Position numbers and translations under genes: made by a program. A model generated the notes under the pieces. It saw only the letters and a program-made list of their open reading frames with translations, searched no databases and was not told the origin of the DNA. Below are positions 34,651-49,209 of a DNA stretch of 64,000 nt, piece by piece; the stretch's first letter is position 1; each line of letters opens with the position of its first letter. The DNA comes from Scylla paramamosain (Eukaryota; Arthropoda; Malacostraca; Decapoda; Portunidae): NCBI RefSeq assembly GCF_035594125.1, contig NC_087176.1, positions 19,336,591-19,400,590 of the forward strand, read 5' to 3'.

Positions 34651-37020
34651 AAAAAAAAAAAAGAAAACTCTTACAAACCTGTGTATCTTCAGGTTTTTCA
34701 AAGTAGTGAGGTGCGGTGCAGAAGTGTTTCAGAACAGTCTTAAGTGAGAGGCAGCAGGCCTCTTCTTCTTCTTCTTTCTTTCTTTCTTTCTTTCTTTATT
34801 TATTTTCCTTCATCCCAGCGATAGTGTTTTATGTATGCAAGTCAGCGTCAGTTAAACTTTTAAATATCAAGTTAATTTGTAAAAGTGAGAACGGAAGAAA
34901 CGAAGCCAGTGGAGTCCAAGTGATAGAGCTAGCGTGGTGCAGGAGGACTGCATCCTTTACGAAGTGGCGCACCTGCTGTCTGCAAGGACGGACAATTCTC
35001 CTCTAGAATCAGGCAGAGACGAAAGTTACCGTTTTCTCCACCAGTGTGGGAGAGGAAACCCTATTTAGCATCTCATTTACCTAAAATCAGAGCTGGTATC
35101 TTCACCCCGTGATACACTCGAGCTAATTCCGACCGCGGAACACCCATAAAAGCCACCACAGCCAAGGAAACCACGGAAAACAATCCTTTAATTATCTTAT
35201 TGATGAAAATATATTACATAAAGAAATAAGATTAGAGATCCTGAGTTCATACTCGTCTACGGTTCTTTCTCAAGTCTGTTACGGAAAAAAAAAACATACA
35301 TTATGATCATTCCTTTTTTTTTCATGATGACCTGTATAAATATACTTTTTGATCATCGTTATTATTTTCTTTAATGTCGAACAAACCGCAGCCTATAATT
35401 TTATACCACAACTGTTTGATCTCTTACTTACTCTTGCCGTTAAGTCTGAGCTGGAGTACATTACCCCACTGCACGGCTTCCAGCTCTCATTACCTGCAAG
35501 GAAGAGGAGAAGGAGAATGAAGGAGAAGACGGAGGAGAAGGAGGAGTAAGAAAAAGGAGGAGGAGGAGGAAGAGAAAATATATTGTGCAGAAAAGAAGGA
35601 AGGAAGGAAGGAAGGAAGGATGAATGGATTGCAATTGAGAAAAGAAAAAAGGCAGTTCGGGTCTGGAGCGTGATTCAGTGTGCAAGTTTCAAATTACCTC
35701 CTCTCCGGGCACCAGTTAGAGGCGGGACAGCCATCAACCTGTCGATAGGCGGCAATACACTGAGTAGCCTTCGTACAACCGCAGGGTACTTCAGTCTCAC
35801 TCCTCCGGCAAAGCAAAACTACCATCACCAGGGTTGGGTGTGACTGGTTCTTTATTTCATGTTCATACAGAGGCTTTCTTTCATCGTTCATGTGTCCTGT
35901 CACTGAGGGTCTCAGTAAATCAACGTTGTCAGCAAGGTGCCTCGTCTTGTAACCATTTCCTATCAGTTCTATCCCATTTTCATTCTCATTGTCATTGTTC
36001 TTGTCCTCATCTTCATCGTCGTCCTCCTCCTCCTCTTCTTCCTCCATCTTTTCCCCTTCGCCATTATCACCGCCATCATCATTACCACCAATTTTTCCCC
36101 ATCTTTTCTCCCTCCTTGTACTCTTTCTTCTTCCTGCTCCTTCTCTTCCATCTTCCCGTAGTTGAAGACAAGCCTCTGATAGCGGAGGGGATTCATTACT
36201 GAGATGTGAGGTTCATGGAGAAAGCAGTTTTTCATCATACGAGGCGTGCGATGCAGTGGCCAAAGCTTCCATGAGTTTAGAAGCGTAAAAGGTTCCTGCA
36301 TGATTACGTTTGTACTGAAATCCTGGACTGATATTGGATAGGAAAGCCGGGATATTATTTTCGTTAGTGATATCGATATAGGTGACTCAAGAGACATGGA
36401 ATAACCTTCGGCTAAGTATGGTAAAGTGTAAATGAATGTATAAACACAAAACAAGACGAGAGCGTACATTGCCAATCCCTAAATAAGAAAGTCAGGTCTT
36501 CTCTCAGTGTCTCAGTCCGTCGAAGAGAATTTTACGGTAAACCAGAAATGTGATGGTGTCTTTGGAACAGTAATCCCTCCCGAGAATCTGCAGGGATGAG
36601 CATTCATTGATGATATCTCTGGCCTGGAATTCTGGTGCACGTCGGAAAGATGTGACAGTAGAAAATGACAAAGTAACTTACATACAGTGAAAAGGGGACC
36701 AGAATTTAAGATAATGGTCGAATAAGGATGCATTAATTGATTTTTTGGAGTGCTAATGGCAATATGGCACTTGTTACTTCGTCTGAATATTTCTTGTCAT
36801 AGACCATTGTAACTAATTTGTGTCCAACATGAATTTATTTAGCAGAAAGCGTTACCTTGAGGTGCCAGACTCCGGAAGAAGTAATGTGTTTTTAAATTCA
36901 GAAGAGCCGCAAACAAAAGTCACCTACAAATTGTTTTCGTGAACCCATCAACAATTAGCATGATTACCAAGTGACCGACCTCGGTGAAAACAGCAAACAG
37001 GTAAATTAGTGAGGAACGCT

Positions 37021-37090
37021 CGTCTTCCTCCTCCTCCTCCTCCTCCTCCTCCTCCTCCTCCTCCTCCTCCTCCTCCTCCTCCTCCTCCTC
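37021..37090. repeat. (CTC)n microsatellite
   Basis: About 22 CTC units. Confidence 0.98.
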
Positions 37091-39030
37091 AACACCATCA
37101 TAAACCTCACTATCATCATCATATCCCTATCCCTCTTCCTCCTCCTCCTTGGAAGATAGCAACGTACTAATAATTTCAGGCAAGCAGGACGGGTTCAGTA
37201 ATAAGGATTACCGTCCCAGTAGAGCACCTCTTAGCTTCTTTAACAACTACGGCCCACACATACTCGTTATCAGACTTTCCCGGCCTTGTTTCAACGTGTA
37301 CTTTTCCTCCCAACGCGTCTTTACACGGGTGGTTGTGTAACTAGTAGTGTTCTTCATCATTTCACGACCCCCCGGACTTTGAGGTAAATTGTGCAAATGT
37401 GTACCGTGTGATTTTTATGAAAGTTCTGGTAATGTCGGCTGTCTATCTGCCCATTATAGGTCATTGCATGCAGAGGCAGGGGGTGTCACCGCTCTTTTTA
37501 CGAATCTCGGTATGATTCCTGTTGTGAGAGTTGTGTTTCATTGGAGGGTGCTTTTATTGGTTGTAGGGACATCTTAGTGTTTACCAGGTCTTGCTTCATA
37601 TTGCTGTCACATCACAAGCATTGTTCTCTTCTGTCAAAGAACTTTTATCGTTATTACAATTGCTGGTGTGATAATCCCTACGTCCATAGAAATCCTTACT
37701 GGAATTGCCTGAAAGTTGCTTCATTCATCTATTGTGAGTGGAGTTATTAGAATGAGATCACTCTTGTCTTTCAGTAAATTTTCGAACTAGTGTGAGGATT
37801 GCACTGTCATCTGGTGACGAACTTCTGAACTAAGCTTAAGGAATATCCATTTTGTGGCTGAATACCACACGTTTTCTTTCTTTTTTTTTTTTTTTTTGTT
37901 CATTGCAACTGAATACGAATATGTTTCACCGAGAAATGTATTGCATCACTTTAATTTAATTCGAAATTTTATTGTGGTCATTTTGAGGAACTTTTTCTAT
38001 TATACTGTGGCAGCTAAAAATTCTAACGCTGTGAGGAAATTGCAAAACGTGATCTTATCTAAGGTTGCCATGACGTAGCTGCCACACGAATGCCGATCAA
38101 TCCAGTCACTTGCGCAGACACTTGATAGGCAGCATAAACAGTTGGTAGACAGGTACAGTATATGATGAGATAGATATTAACCAAAAGGCATATTTACAGA
38201 TACACAATTTTACTTCCCTGAAGAGAGCACACGTATGGCTGTAGTGTCTCCCTCAGGTCTTAAAAACAAGTCCTATCTACAAAGGTGATTCCACGTAGCA
38301 ATACATATTCTGTAATCTTTGAGTGGCTTCCACATTGATAAATTATTGGAACTGCAATCCAGAGAGAAAGAGAAAAGAGTCTGTGTAAAGAATAATAGTA
38401 AGAGGAGTAATAACAATAACAACAACAAAACCAAACAATAACCAAACAACCATCCATCCAAACAAACAAACAAACAAACAACAAACAAGCAGAGAAAGTA
38501 AGGTTTCCTCTACCTGTTGTTATCATTTAAGCCTTTCTGTTCGTAAAAGTGATCAATATTTTTTCTTTTTTCTTCCTCTGTCGGTCCGTAGTAATCCCGT
38601 GATGCAGGGTTCCCTCTCCACAACGGGGCGTCGTGATTCCTGATTCCCTGAAGATCACTCCGCCATTCGAGTCAATTTTCTTTATTTGAGACTCATTTTT
38701 TGTTCTTTCCTTTTTGTCCAAGTTGTTAATTTCCGTTACTAAACCGTTCACATACAGACCCTTTATTCTTTATTTTCTTTATTTTATTTTTTATTTTTTT
38801 ATTTTTATTTTTTTTTTTTACAGAAGATATATTAAAACTGAACAACGTCAACAGGCAAAGACAAGAAATAAACAAGGAATAATTTAAGCCATTTTTCTGC
38901 TATACTCATCCCTCGTTAACCTTCCTAGCACCGGAAAAATCATTGGCGTGGAGGAACACGAGAGAAAAGAGAGGAGACAGAAGATTAACCTTGTCTTTCT
39001 TACGCTACAGAAACTTATCCCAAAAGTAGT
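37091..39030. other. Unique DNA, no supported gene
   Basis: Contains short (AAC)/(AAAC) runs near 38415-38490 and a T-rich block at 38760-38820. Several 60-75-codon frames show no domain. Confidence 0.45.
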
Positions 39031-39033
39031 GTG

Positions 39034-39247
39034 TTAACCCTTTCAATGTGATATGAAACACCTAACAGCAACGGGAGTAACGCATGGAATCTTTATAAGC
39101 ATCTACAAGAAAGAAGGACATCAAAAATAATAGATTTAGCAATATCTACTCAGTTTAATGATTGGAAGTGGCTATAGAACAAGTAAAGATGTCTCAGTGT
39201 GATTAGTATTTAGGGAAAGATGTACCAAATAACAGTCAAAGGGTTAA
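39034..39247. mobile_element. piggyBac-type MITE, copy 2 (214 bp)
   Basis: It begins TTAACCCTTTCAATG and ends CAGTCAAAGGGTTAA. The interior aligns with the element at 24906, including shared GTAAAGATGTCTCAG and GGATT/TTTAGCA-type segments. Two copies with the same ends inside one window define a family. Confidence 0.72.
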
Positions 39248-39518
39248 AAAGTTACACGTATTCAAAGAGGGGAGATTTGCGTGGCAGTGAAAAGCCTAAC
39301 AAAGTGTGGAGGGGTTGAATTGGTCGTAGCCACACCCGAGGGTCCTATCGAGTCTTAGTTACATATTCCGATTACCTGGTGTTCTGAAGCCAAGAATACG
39401 CCAACTTGTAGCCACACGTTAAGGAGAATGGGAAAACTTTAGCGAGCTCCCCAAAAGATAGTGGGAAACAAGATATACGAGACCAATAGAAAGTTGAAGA
39501 AGACAAGAGTAAAAAAAA

Positions 39519-39521
<3 letters not shown>

Positions 39522-39600
<79 letters not shown>

Positions 39601-39704
39601 ACTAAAAGATTGATGGAGGAGGAGGAGGAGAAATTAATAATGTTTAAACGAATAAAAATGATGGAATACAAGTAGTTTTGCTTTGCCAAGATTAAGGATG
39701 AAGA

Positions 39705-39792
<88 letters not shown>
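39522..39792. repeat. Two (GA)n tracts in the same orientation
   Basis: (GA) at 39522-39597 and 39707-39792, with a (GGA) run near 39615. Confidence 0.98.
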
Positions 39793-39795
<3 letters not shown>

Positions 39796-39901
39796 GCCGT
39801 AAAATAAGACACAAGCAGAGAAAAGAAAGAAAGAAAGAGACAGGTGACAAAGAAAATGCGCCCCCGGTGTTTCCTTGGAGAACGAGACACCAGCGTGCAC
39901 A

Positions 39902-39946
39902 GACCACCACCACCACCACCACCTTCACAATCACCACACAAGCACG

Positions 39947-39971
<25 letters not shown>
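39902..39971. repeat. (CAC)n and (CA)n tracts
   Basis: CACCAC at 39903-39921 and (CA) at 39945-39971. Confidence 0.95.
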
Positions 39972-39978
<7 letters not shown>

Positions 39979-39989
39979 TCTGTTGCTCA

Positions 39990-41280
39990 AATATAAAATG
40001 CCGTGAGTCTTTCTGTTACAAACATTAATACCCTCCACATTTTCTAATTGGATTATTTCCTTCGTTCTTAAGATTTGGAAGGAGAGTGTGAATATTCGGT
40101 GAGAAATATAAAAAAAAACAATAATGGAAGGAAACTAAAGAACACGTCGTCAGCTGTGTATGTTCGTTAACTCTGGTTCAGTATCAGTACCACACATCAA
40201 ACGGTTGCTAACGAGTGAGGTTATTTTATTATGGTCCTTTGTTTCACTGCCACGTATTGCATCGCGTAACGGAGGCAAACTGAAGTCTTGTTCCATTTTT
40301 CCATTACTCCGTTCGGAAATATAGAATTGCTTGTTGTTCTTAATTTCATTCGATGCTTTTGTTATATCCCCACATTTCTCGTTGGGACATTTTTGTTATT
40401 CTTGCAGTGAAAAATGTATCATTGTCAGGTGTTAGGATGTTGTTAGGTATTGCTTCTTAATCGACATGAGTAAGTGAAAGGATTATGTAAAGGTCTTAGT
40501 ACTTGGTTCATAAAGATAATTAAATTTGCACTGGCGCTCTGTAATTATTTAGAGAAGGTAAGGGGAGTTTTTTTTTTTTTTTTTTGTCTTCTATTGAAAT
40601 CTTAAAAAGCTACGAGTATCTAGATTTTTCCATCTATCCTTCTCAGTAATTTTAATTAAACATTGACACACATTATTTTCTCTGCCTGTACCAAACGACA
40701 AGAATAATTTCATTGTTATCTCGTATGTTTGGTGTGGCTGCCTGTAAGTCTGTCTCGCTTTTCCACATCAATGAAGCCAGTATTCAGTAATCAAACCAAC
40801 ATTCTGATAACTATTTATATTTGTATAAGGGCAAACAGCTACATAAAAGAGATATCATATTCGAGTGTTTCTTCGCCTTAATTTCCTCCGTTTAAACTCA
40901 GTTAAGTTTGTCTTAGAAGGTGAAAACAACCTCAGTGTACTGCAAGGATTCCAACTTGACACACTCCTACGTTGTTTTCTGCGGCAAACACTACGTTCCT
41001 TTGCCTTCATGTCCCCATTTCATACTCAGTTAAGGAATTTGCTGTCTTTGTATTGTGTCCTTAGAGAAAAACAAGTTCTCAAGTCATCGCAAAGGTGTAC
41101 ATGGATTCCAGCTTGACGTAATGCCAGGAAAATCAACGTTTCTTTGTCTTGGTTTCTCCAGTTTAAGTCCAAGAGAAGGACTTTGGTGCTGCCTTGTTAT
41201 ATCGAGTAATCAGCAAAGTGCTTGGATCCCGACTGTGATAGGTAGAGCACCGGCTTGATGTCACACACACGCCTCATTGC
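39990..41280. other. Unique AT-rich DNA
   Basis: An internal weak repetition of 'GGATTCCAACTTGAC' (40947, and GGATTCCAGCTTGACGT near 41103) and of CATTTCATACTCAGTTAAG-type text (40893-41030) suggests an old ~150-bp tandem duplication at 40865-41230. No gene is supported. Confidence 0.45.
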
Positions 41281-41285
41281 CTCTG

Positions 41286-41286
<1 letters not shown>

Positions 41287-41353
<67 letters not shown>
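41287..41353. repeat. (GA)n microsatellite
   Basis: A 67-bp tract. Confidence 0.98.
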
Positions 41354-41356
<3 letters not shown>

Positions 41357-41635
41357 TAACAGAGGGTAGCGAGATTATAGTTATTTTTTTTTTGACAGTG
41401 CCGATCGGAGAAGAAAGAGTAAGTTAATTTTCTCTGGTATCACTCGACCACCATCACTGGGATCCCCTCTGGCCGGCTGGATATCACTTGACGTGCTCTC
41501 CTCTGCGCCTTGATCAACGGGAAGAATATCCTTGTGTTTTGGTTGCGGTGAGAGTCCCAATCAACGAGGTGTGTTTTTAAAGGCAACAGAGACGAGACAC
41601 CGTCCCTGTTCCTGCCTGTCCTTCTTTTTTTGAGA

Positions 41636-41743
<108 letters not shown>

Positions 41744-42135
41744 AAATGTTGATAAAGGAGTGAGTCAGAACAATACATAAAACTTTGAGGCGATAGGTAA
41801 TTCAAAACCGTAAAGATAAATAAATAAATAAATGATTACAATAACTAAAAAGGAAAAAAGAACTAAAGAAATAAAGAACAAAACCAAACTAGTGAATCGA
41901 TAACCTAGAAGCTAAATAAAAGAAGGAAAATAAATAAGTAAATTGATAAAAAAAAATAAAAATAGACCGGTGGGAGCTTGAAAAAATAAATAAATGAAAA
42001 ATAAATAAGCAGGAGAAATAAAGGTAGATACATGCATCGAGAACTTTGAAAATTAAACAAACGAATTGGAAGCAGACACAGGCGTCGTAAACTCCTTTAA
42101 AACGAATAACAACTTTCAGGTCTTCCATCACCCAG

Positions 42136-42248
<113 letters not shown>

Positions 42249-42533
42249 AGAAGAAGAAAAAGAAATCTGAGGACACACTGAAATACAACCATGACATCCC
42301 AGCCGTTACCATTCAAGGAGGTTCTAATTATTCTCCTCTTCCTCGTCTTGATCATCTTCCTACTCTTCTTTTTTTGTTTTTCTCAGTATTCTTCTGGTGT
42401 ACCCATCAGGACTCCTTCTCTTCTCTAGCAGCCTGTGACGAGCCCCCGCCCCCTCCCACCGCCAGTCAGATGGACGGACGGGAGAGAGAACGGGGAGGGG
42501 CGGTAAAGGATGAACCAGGGTGGTTTATGGCGA

Positions 42534-42582
42534 GGAGGAGGAGGAGGAGGAGGAGGAGGAGGAGGAGGAGGAGGAGGAGGAG
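42534..42582. repeat. (GGA)n microsatellite
   Basis: About 16 units, upstream of the GGA-associated short repeat copy 1. Confidence 0.97.
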
Positions 42583-42670
42583 GGGGTGGAAAAAGGGTTA
42601 GATTAAGTACAAATGGAGATGGAGGAAAGGGAGAATGGAGCGGACATTTCAGAGGAAAGGTATAACAAAA

Positions 42671-42740
42671 AGATGGGCACAAAGGAACACAAGGGAAGAG
42701 CAAACATCGGCAGACTTGTTGGTCCTCACAGGGCTGTTTG
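42671..42740 (+). repeat. GGA-associated dispersed short repeat, copy 1
   Basis: Contains GGGCACAAAGGAACACAAGG, then AGCAAACATCGGCAGA and CTTGTTGGTCC. It is similar to segments at 52524 and 53808 and lies just downstream of a (GGA)n tract. Confidence 0.4.
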
Positions 42741-43379
42741 TGGGGACTACACTGTCTAGCATACAGTAAGAGGAAAAAAAAAAGGGAAAAGGTTGAATAA
42801 GTAAGGAATGAAAGCTAGAAAAGGAAGATGTTGAAAAAGGGAAGAAAGAGGAGGAGGAGGAGGAGGAGCAAGAGGAGAAGGATTAGGTGATGGTGGTGAT
42901 GGTGATGGTGATGGTGGTGGTGATGGTGGAAGTGCATACAGTGTGCACACAAATTAGTTGGTACAAGTTCCCCCATTTATCTCATGAGAGGTTGTTTCCT
43001 GACGCCGCCCCTCCGCTTCCCCTGGCTGTGCTCCATTCATCACCTTCACCTGGGCTTGCATTTCCACTCCAGCACATACTTGCATATTTCATTCCCCACC
43101 TCCACCACCACTACCAGCACCAGCACTCTCCCAATCCATCTATATCGCCTCGCCCTGCCAAGTTACATCACAGCCACTCACCACTAACGCCACCTCATCG
43201 TTCCCATGCACTTCATGCTCTGCCTTAATTAATCATTCTTCTTGTCCCTTTCTCTAAGTAAAGTTGTGTTCTTTTACCGTTTTCTTTCCATTTTCATTCG
43301 TGCTTCCTCCCCTTCCAATAACTGCTTGGCTGGCAGGGAAGCTTGCAAGACAGACTGGGCGAGTAGTATGAGGGTCTTG
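42741..43379. other. Low-complexity then unique DNA
   Basis: GGA and GGTGAT runs at 42848-42930, CAC/CAG-rich text at 43090-43130, then unique sequence to the CTGA array. No gene is supported. Confidence 0.5.
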
Positions 43380-43705
43380 ACTAATTAACTGCCTGACCAA
43401 CTGACTGATTGACTAACTGAATGGTTGAGTGATTAGTTGACTGACTGACTTACTGATTGACTGACTGACTGACTGACTGACTGATTAACTGGCTGACTGA
43501 CTTACTGGCTGACTGATTAGCTGGCTGATTGACTAACTGGCTGACTGACTAACTGGCTGACTGACTAATTAACTGACTGATTAACTGACAAACTTGCTGA
43601 GTGACTGACTGGTTGATTAACTGTCTGACTGATTAACTGAATGACTAACTCCCTGACTGATTGATTAACTGACTGACTGACTGACTAACTAACTGAGCAA
43701 CAACA
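43380..43705. repeat. Degenerate CTGA/CTAA tetranucleotide array
   Basis: A long run of GACTGACTGA, GATTAACTGG and GCTGACTAACTG permutations on a 4-bp/12-bp register. It is well mutated and therefore old. Confidence 0.85.
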
Positions 43706-44289
43706 AGACTTAAAATCAATGTAGGTAATACATGAAGAGAACTGATAACAAGAACTTTTATATTTTTAGGACGGGAGTGTGAGTGAGAGAGTATTATCAT
43801 GGCACGTCAGGTAACATACTGTAGGTGACGCGCGTATAGGAGAGAGAGAACACAACACCGTGGGAATGATCACGCGGGTCTGGAAGGGAGAATAAAAGAC
43901 AATGGCAGGGAATGCTCCTTCCTTGGTGGAGAAATTCAAACCAGCGGAAGAAAAATGAAGACAACGCTCGTTAAACTTGCGGCCGAGAACGTGAGGTGTG
44001 GAGGGAGGTAGGTGATGATGGTGGTGATGATGATGGTGATGGGTGGTGGTGATAAGAAAATACTCGTAGGAACATCATACAATCTTTTCTTTTTTCTTCT
44101 TTCTTCGGCTTTGTTCATCTCTGTATTAGGTCGCTGTTCGCTATCAACCTCCTCCACTTTCGCCTGCCCTGTACACGAACAATAAGGGATAAGAAACCAG
44201 TAAGGCCTACAAGTGGTTAGTCTGTTTATAAGCATGTGCATTACCCTCCCATTATTCCATCCACTCCTCTCATCATCTTTGACTTCCTT

Positions 44290-44553
44290 CCAATTCTCTT
44301 TTGACGCTCCCTTTTGACTCATAAAAGACAACATGATTAAAGAGTCTATTTCAAAACAGTCATTTGTACCTTTCTGTTTGGCGACCGACTTCTTTCTGTC
44401 TCATTTCAAAATCTAACTGTACTTTTCCAATTTTCTTTTGACGCTCCCTTTTGACTCGGCACTAACACCATGATTAAAGAGCCTATTCGTCATTTACCTT
44501 TGTGTTTGGGAACCGACTTCTTCCTGTCTCATTTCGAAGTCTAACTATCAAAC
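44290..44553. repeat. ~137-bp tandem duplication
   Basis: Copy 1 (44290-44426) and copy 2 (44427-44553) share CCAATT-TCTTTTGACGC, CTCCCTTTTGACTC, CATGATTAAAGAG and CGACTTCTTnCTGTCTCATT in order, with substitutions and small indels. There is no coding signal. Confidence 0.8.
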
Positions 44554-44788
44554 TTCATTCCGTTGCTTCTAGTGTAATACTGATTTTTCTGCTTCAGGAA
44601 TTTGTTATATCACCTTTTGTTATGTATCTTATAATAGTGATAATGATGGGAATGGTGTTGATGATGATGGTAGCCCAGGTATGGACTTTTATAAGAGATT
44701 CCAAGAAAGTCAATAGGAGGTGGACAAGAAATCAACAAGAAGCTTTACATCATTAGATAAATGTATGGTTCTGTTTACTGGTGATGAT

Positions 44789-44954
<166 letters not shown>

Positions 44955-44959
44955 ATCAT

Positions 44960-47905
44960 TACTATTAAGACAAAGATTATTATTTTTCTTCTCTTTGTCT
45001 TTCAATTATTTCCATGTATGAATTTTACAGGACTCCAGTGTGACGCAGTTCTTTCCTTATCCTCATCTTCCTGCTAGGAAAAAGATCTGACTTTTCCTTC
45101 ATTCAACTTTAATTAAAGGAATAATATCTTCCCTTATCATTTTCCAAACTTTTTTTTTTTTATCTGAGCCTGCAATTGTTTTTTTTTTTTTTCTCCCTTT
45201 GTGGTCTTTTCGGGTTTGTGGTATTTTTAATTTTGTTCTAATTTTCGTCGTTATCTTCCTCCTTGCTGGCGACTGGTGTATGCCGTCACAATGATGAATA
45301 ATGTGGATTTAACTTTCATCTAGTCTTTCCTTCCTCCATCCAGCCTCCGGTATTAGGAATGTGTTATTATATTTTCCCGCAAAGCGTTCCTTCCTCCTCC
45401 TCTTCCCTCCACCCGAGCCGTCCCTTGCCACCCTGGGCACCGGGTCTTCAAAACATTTCCACAGCGTCCCCCTTCACCTTCCCGCCGCGACTTAAGGTTG
45501 TCAGAATCCCCCACTAGTAATTTTCGCCTACAGAAGTTAGGTGGCCATACGTGTAATGTTTCCCCAATTTTTGTTAATTTTGCTTGGCAGTTTTATTTAT
45601 TTTTGTCATTAATTTTTAGTATTTGGAAAATGTCAGAATTTTTGGATAAGGAAAACTGGAATAAAATTTTCATGCTTTTCTTTACAAATTTTGTCCTTTA
45701 ACATTTGAATCTCTGACAACTCTGGTGGTCATACATTTTTTTTTCCTTCTGGCATAATTTTTTTATTTTATTTCTTTTGGGGGGAAAATAATAAAAAAGT
45801 TAAGGAAGAAAAGTATTTATTTTTTCTTCAGACTTGTTTTTTTTCATTACACAGATTGCTATTTTCTCAACCACAGTTCTTTGCATTATAAGTGTCTCTT
45901 TCCAGAAGAGAAAACAATCAAAATGAAAATCGGTTACTAACTTTGGGAGGACATACGAAGATAATTTGAGATACGAGCTGTTAAAAAGATTTTGTGTCAC
46001 CACTCCCATTTTGCAGTTGTTAATGAACTCCTGCACTGTAACTATCATCTCTGTCCTCCCTCCACCTTCCTCTTCTATCTTGAGGTGAGTTTGTTTTGCA
46101 AAAAATGCTTCTCTTGTTCAGTTCCTCCTGGTGGTGCAGTACATCAACAGTGTGCTGTGAAAACGCAGAGAAACCAGAAGTTGACAGGAAGTGGATATCA
46201 CCTTTCTTGAAATTGTACACTTGGACATATTGTCAGTGACAGGTACTGTATATCCATAGTAAACATACAAAATACACAGTTGCATAATGGAAACGTGAAC
46301 AACTGACATGATGGGGGATTTAAATTTCCCCGAACAAGCCCTTGTTTTCCCTTTAAATTTTGGGAAAAATAATAGAAAAGTTACATCATTCGATTCGGGG
46401 AACCACACGTTTTCTATGACGCTCAAAGCATAGAAGACTAAAATTTTCACGCATACTCCGAAATTGTGGTCTCCTCAAGGGTGGTGGCACTTACTAACTT
46501 TTAAGCGCACGCCAATTACGCGAGGTCTTCTTGCAGATTTTTACTCTGCATTAAGAAACTTTGCGACGGTGTTGCCAGTGCCCAAAGAGGAAATTAATGG
46601 GTTTTGCAGCTTATTTCTCCCATGTTCTTATTTATTTGCTTTGGAAAATTTTATTTCTTAGTCCTTTGTGTCCCTTTATTGTCTCTTTATGATGAAAGTC
46701 TCTAAGGTTTCCTGCGTCTCTTCAGAAACTGAACATAAAATTTATTTGGAAAGGAGACTAATATTTTTCTTGGCCATCAGATCAGCGATGACTATTTTAC
46801 ACGTGCTCTTCATCTCACCTTGAAAATGCAAGAATCCCAGAGCGAAGAACCGGTGACGACGTGGTGCTTTCTTCAGTTTTCACACTTGCACATTGCAGTG
46901 AGAGAAGACGTGCTAGTAACTGCTGTGACTAAGGAAGACACAGAAGACCAAGATGTAGAAGGTTGATCCGCAGCCCGAAAGAAGAAGACTAATGAAGCCA
47001 AGAGGTATTAATAGAGTATGTTTCTTTGTTTCGCTTCATCTTGTCGCCTCTCTCGCTTATCTCATTCATGTTTAGAAGGATCTACCCGCACGTGGGCTTT
47101 GTGAGGCTTTGGATATGCACTTCGTGATTTTTTATATCCCCTCATTAAATATCAGATATTATAATGCCCACAAGTATGAAATCTTCGCCTAAATAACATG
47201 TATCTAATATTCAAGGTTTTATTACTGGCATATATACCTATTGATCAGATTTCCATATTTTCAATTAGCGCCTTTGACACATTACTGAATATGACGTACC
47301 TCAAAACACTCGACCAAATTATATAGTTACAAGAAATGTTTAATTACCAGCATACACTCAAAACCAAGGGAGTACAGTTAATTAACGACGAAAAATTTTA
47401 TGTAACTCAAGTCAAGTATACTTTTTTTTTCCCCTTTTTTGCTATAGACAAGTTTCCAATTTCACTATTTACATGCAGCTAAGTAAACCTTCACCTTCTA
47501 CATATTCAGAAAACCAGGCGCTGTACAAGATCATTACGTCCATGCAAACTAAAGACCACTCACTGGAACCTCTCTGCATTATTCCTTTCACTCCGCCTCC
47601 TCTTACACTCCCAGATTTTCTTTTCCTCCGCCTACTTTGGCGCTGGCGAGGTGACGAGATGGCGCCGCGAGTGAGTGCCTGGCTGCCTTAGAATTCTTGA
47701 GTCGGAAGCCCTAGTGACCAGCGGGACTGAAGGTGCATCCTTTCACCTGCAGGCACGGTGACGAAGGTGCTGCCGGATAGGAGGGAGGCAGTGAGAAGAG
47801 GTCCTTTGAGCACGTTTGTATAGCCAGGGTCCCGAAGACTGCCCGGGGGAGAGACACATGTGAAGACACCAAATGGAGCCGAGCAGGGTGAGGTGAGGAC
47901 ACGAC
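44960..47905. other. Unique AT-rich region, no supported gene
   Basis: T-rich stretches near 45150-45200 and 45740-45850. Short frames on both strands (e.g. 46118-46450 minus) have no recognisable domains. A CpG-richer patch with an ATGGCGCCGCG start-like context lies at 47640-47690 but stops after ten codons. Confidence 0.45.
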
Positions 47906-47911
47906 ATAGAT

Positions 47912-48040
<129 letters not shown>

Positions 48041-48141
48041 CTCTGCTTTTATTTTTTCTGTATTGTTGTTATTTATTGTTATGTTATTGCTAGTTTTATT
48101 TATTCATCTCTATATTCATGTACGATTATACTCGTATACGT

Positions 48142-48143
<2 letters not shown>

Positions 48144-48176
<33 letters not shown>
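48144..48176. repeat. (CA)n microsatellite
   Basis: A 33-bp tract. Confidence 0.97.
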
Positions 48177-48180
<4 letters not shown>

Positions 48181-48597
48181 GGAAGTCAGGATGGACCGTA
48201 AGTGACTAGCTTCAAGGAATTCATGGTTGATTGTACCTTTTAATACCACTACCGTCTCAAGAGTATGGCATTTCCTGCTTCACGCGTCATCAGTGGTGAG
48301 GAAGAAAAACAGTGCTCTCATTAAAAACCTCCACATCTTACAGTTTTAATCTGCTGCTTCTCCAACCCGTGAAACTGAGAATAAGACCAACAACGAGTAT
48401 AATCTGCCGGAGCGTACTCGTATGTTAAGTCCTTGTATTTCAAAGTGTTAGGCGGCTTTTACACGGAAGTTACGCTATTCCTTCAAGGGAGCTGCAAGAG
48501 TCAGCCCTTCCAACCATCCTTTGAAGGTAATGCTTAGGGAGGAGATCTGGCTTGTTAGTGTGAGGGGAACAGCTAATCTCTACAGATCTCTTATTTG

Positions 48598-48599
<2 letters not shown>

Positions 48600-48677
<78 letters not shown>
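48600..48677. repeat. (GA)n microsatellite
   Basis: A 78-bp tract. Confidence 0.98.
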
Positions 48678-48679
<2 letters not shown>

Positions 48680-49093
48680 TAGTATCCTATCATCCCCATA
48701 TGAATCTCGATGTGACGACCTTGTAAATTAACGGAAAGGTAAGAAAAGGAAAACATGTAATAGAGAAGGACGTTTTAAAAAGGAGAAAGGGGAGAAATAG
48801 AGAAATGCAATGTGAGAAACGAATGAAAATAAGGAAATCAAGGTAGAGAGGAGTTGATAAGGCCAGTTGGGAATTAAAAGCGAGAGGGAGAGGGAGAAAT
48901 CAGGGAAGGGGAAGTACATAGAGGAAGGAGAGATGGACTGACAAGGTAGCACAGTAAACATGAGCGAGTAATGAAGCACGGTGATGTATGGGAGAGGAGG
49001 GAACTGAATGATGGAAACGAAGCATGTACTGCCCTCAAATTAAGAATCGATTTTCCCCCCCTGAGGATTCCACGGAAATCTAACTTTTAATTG

Positions 49094-49209
<116 letters not shown>

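Larger units (their letters stand above)
32930..37020. other. Long, mostly unique AT-rich region
   Basis: Apart from the 27-bp triple repeat (33472) and SINE-like copy D (34530), I see only short low-complexity runs: (TTC) near 34760, GGA near 35550, GAAG near 35600 and CTC/GAT-type DNA at 36000-36130. A minus-strand frame from 36469 opens with a hydrophobic stretch (MYALVLFCVYTFIYTL), but its C-terminal half is Glu/Arg low-complexity translation, so I do not call it. Confidence 0.45.

Noticed and set aside
35969..36475. 168-codon minus-strand frame with a signal-peptide-like start
   Set aside because: The first codon is TTG, with an ATG only two codons later. The C-terminal third is Glu/Arg and Met/Arg/Thr low-complexity translation. 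Composition of the middle is unremarkable, so chance is likely.
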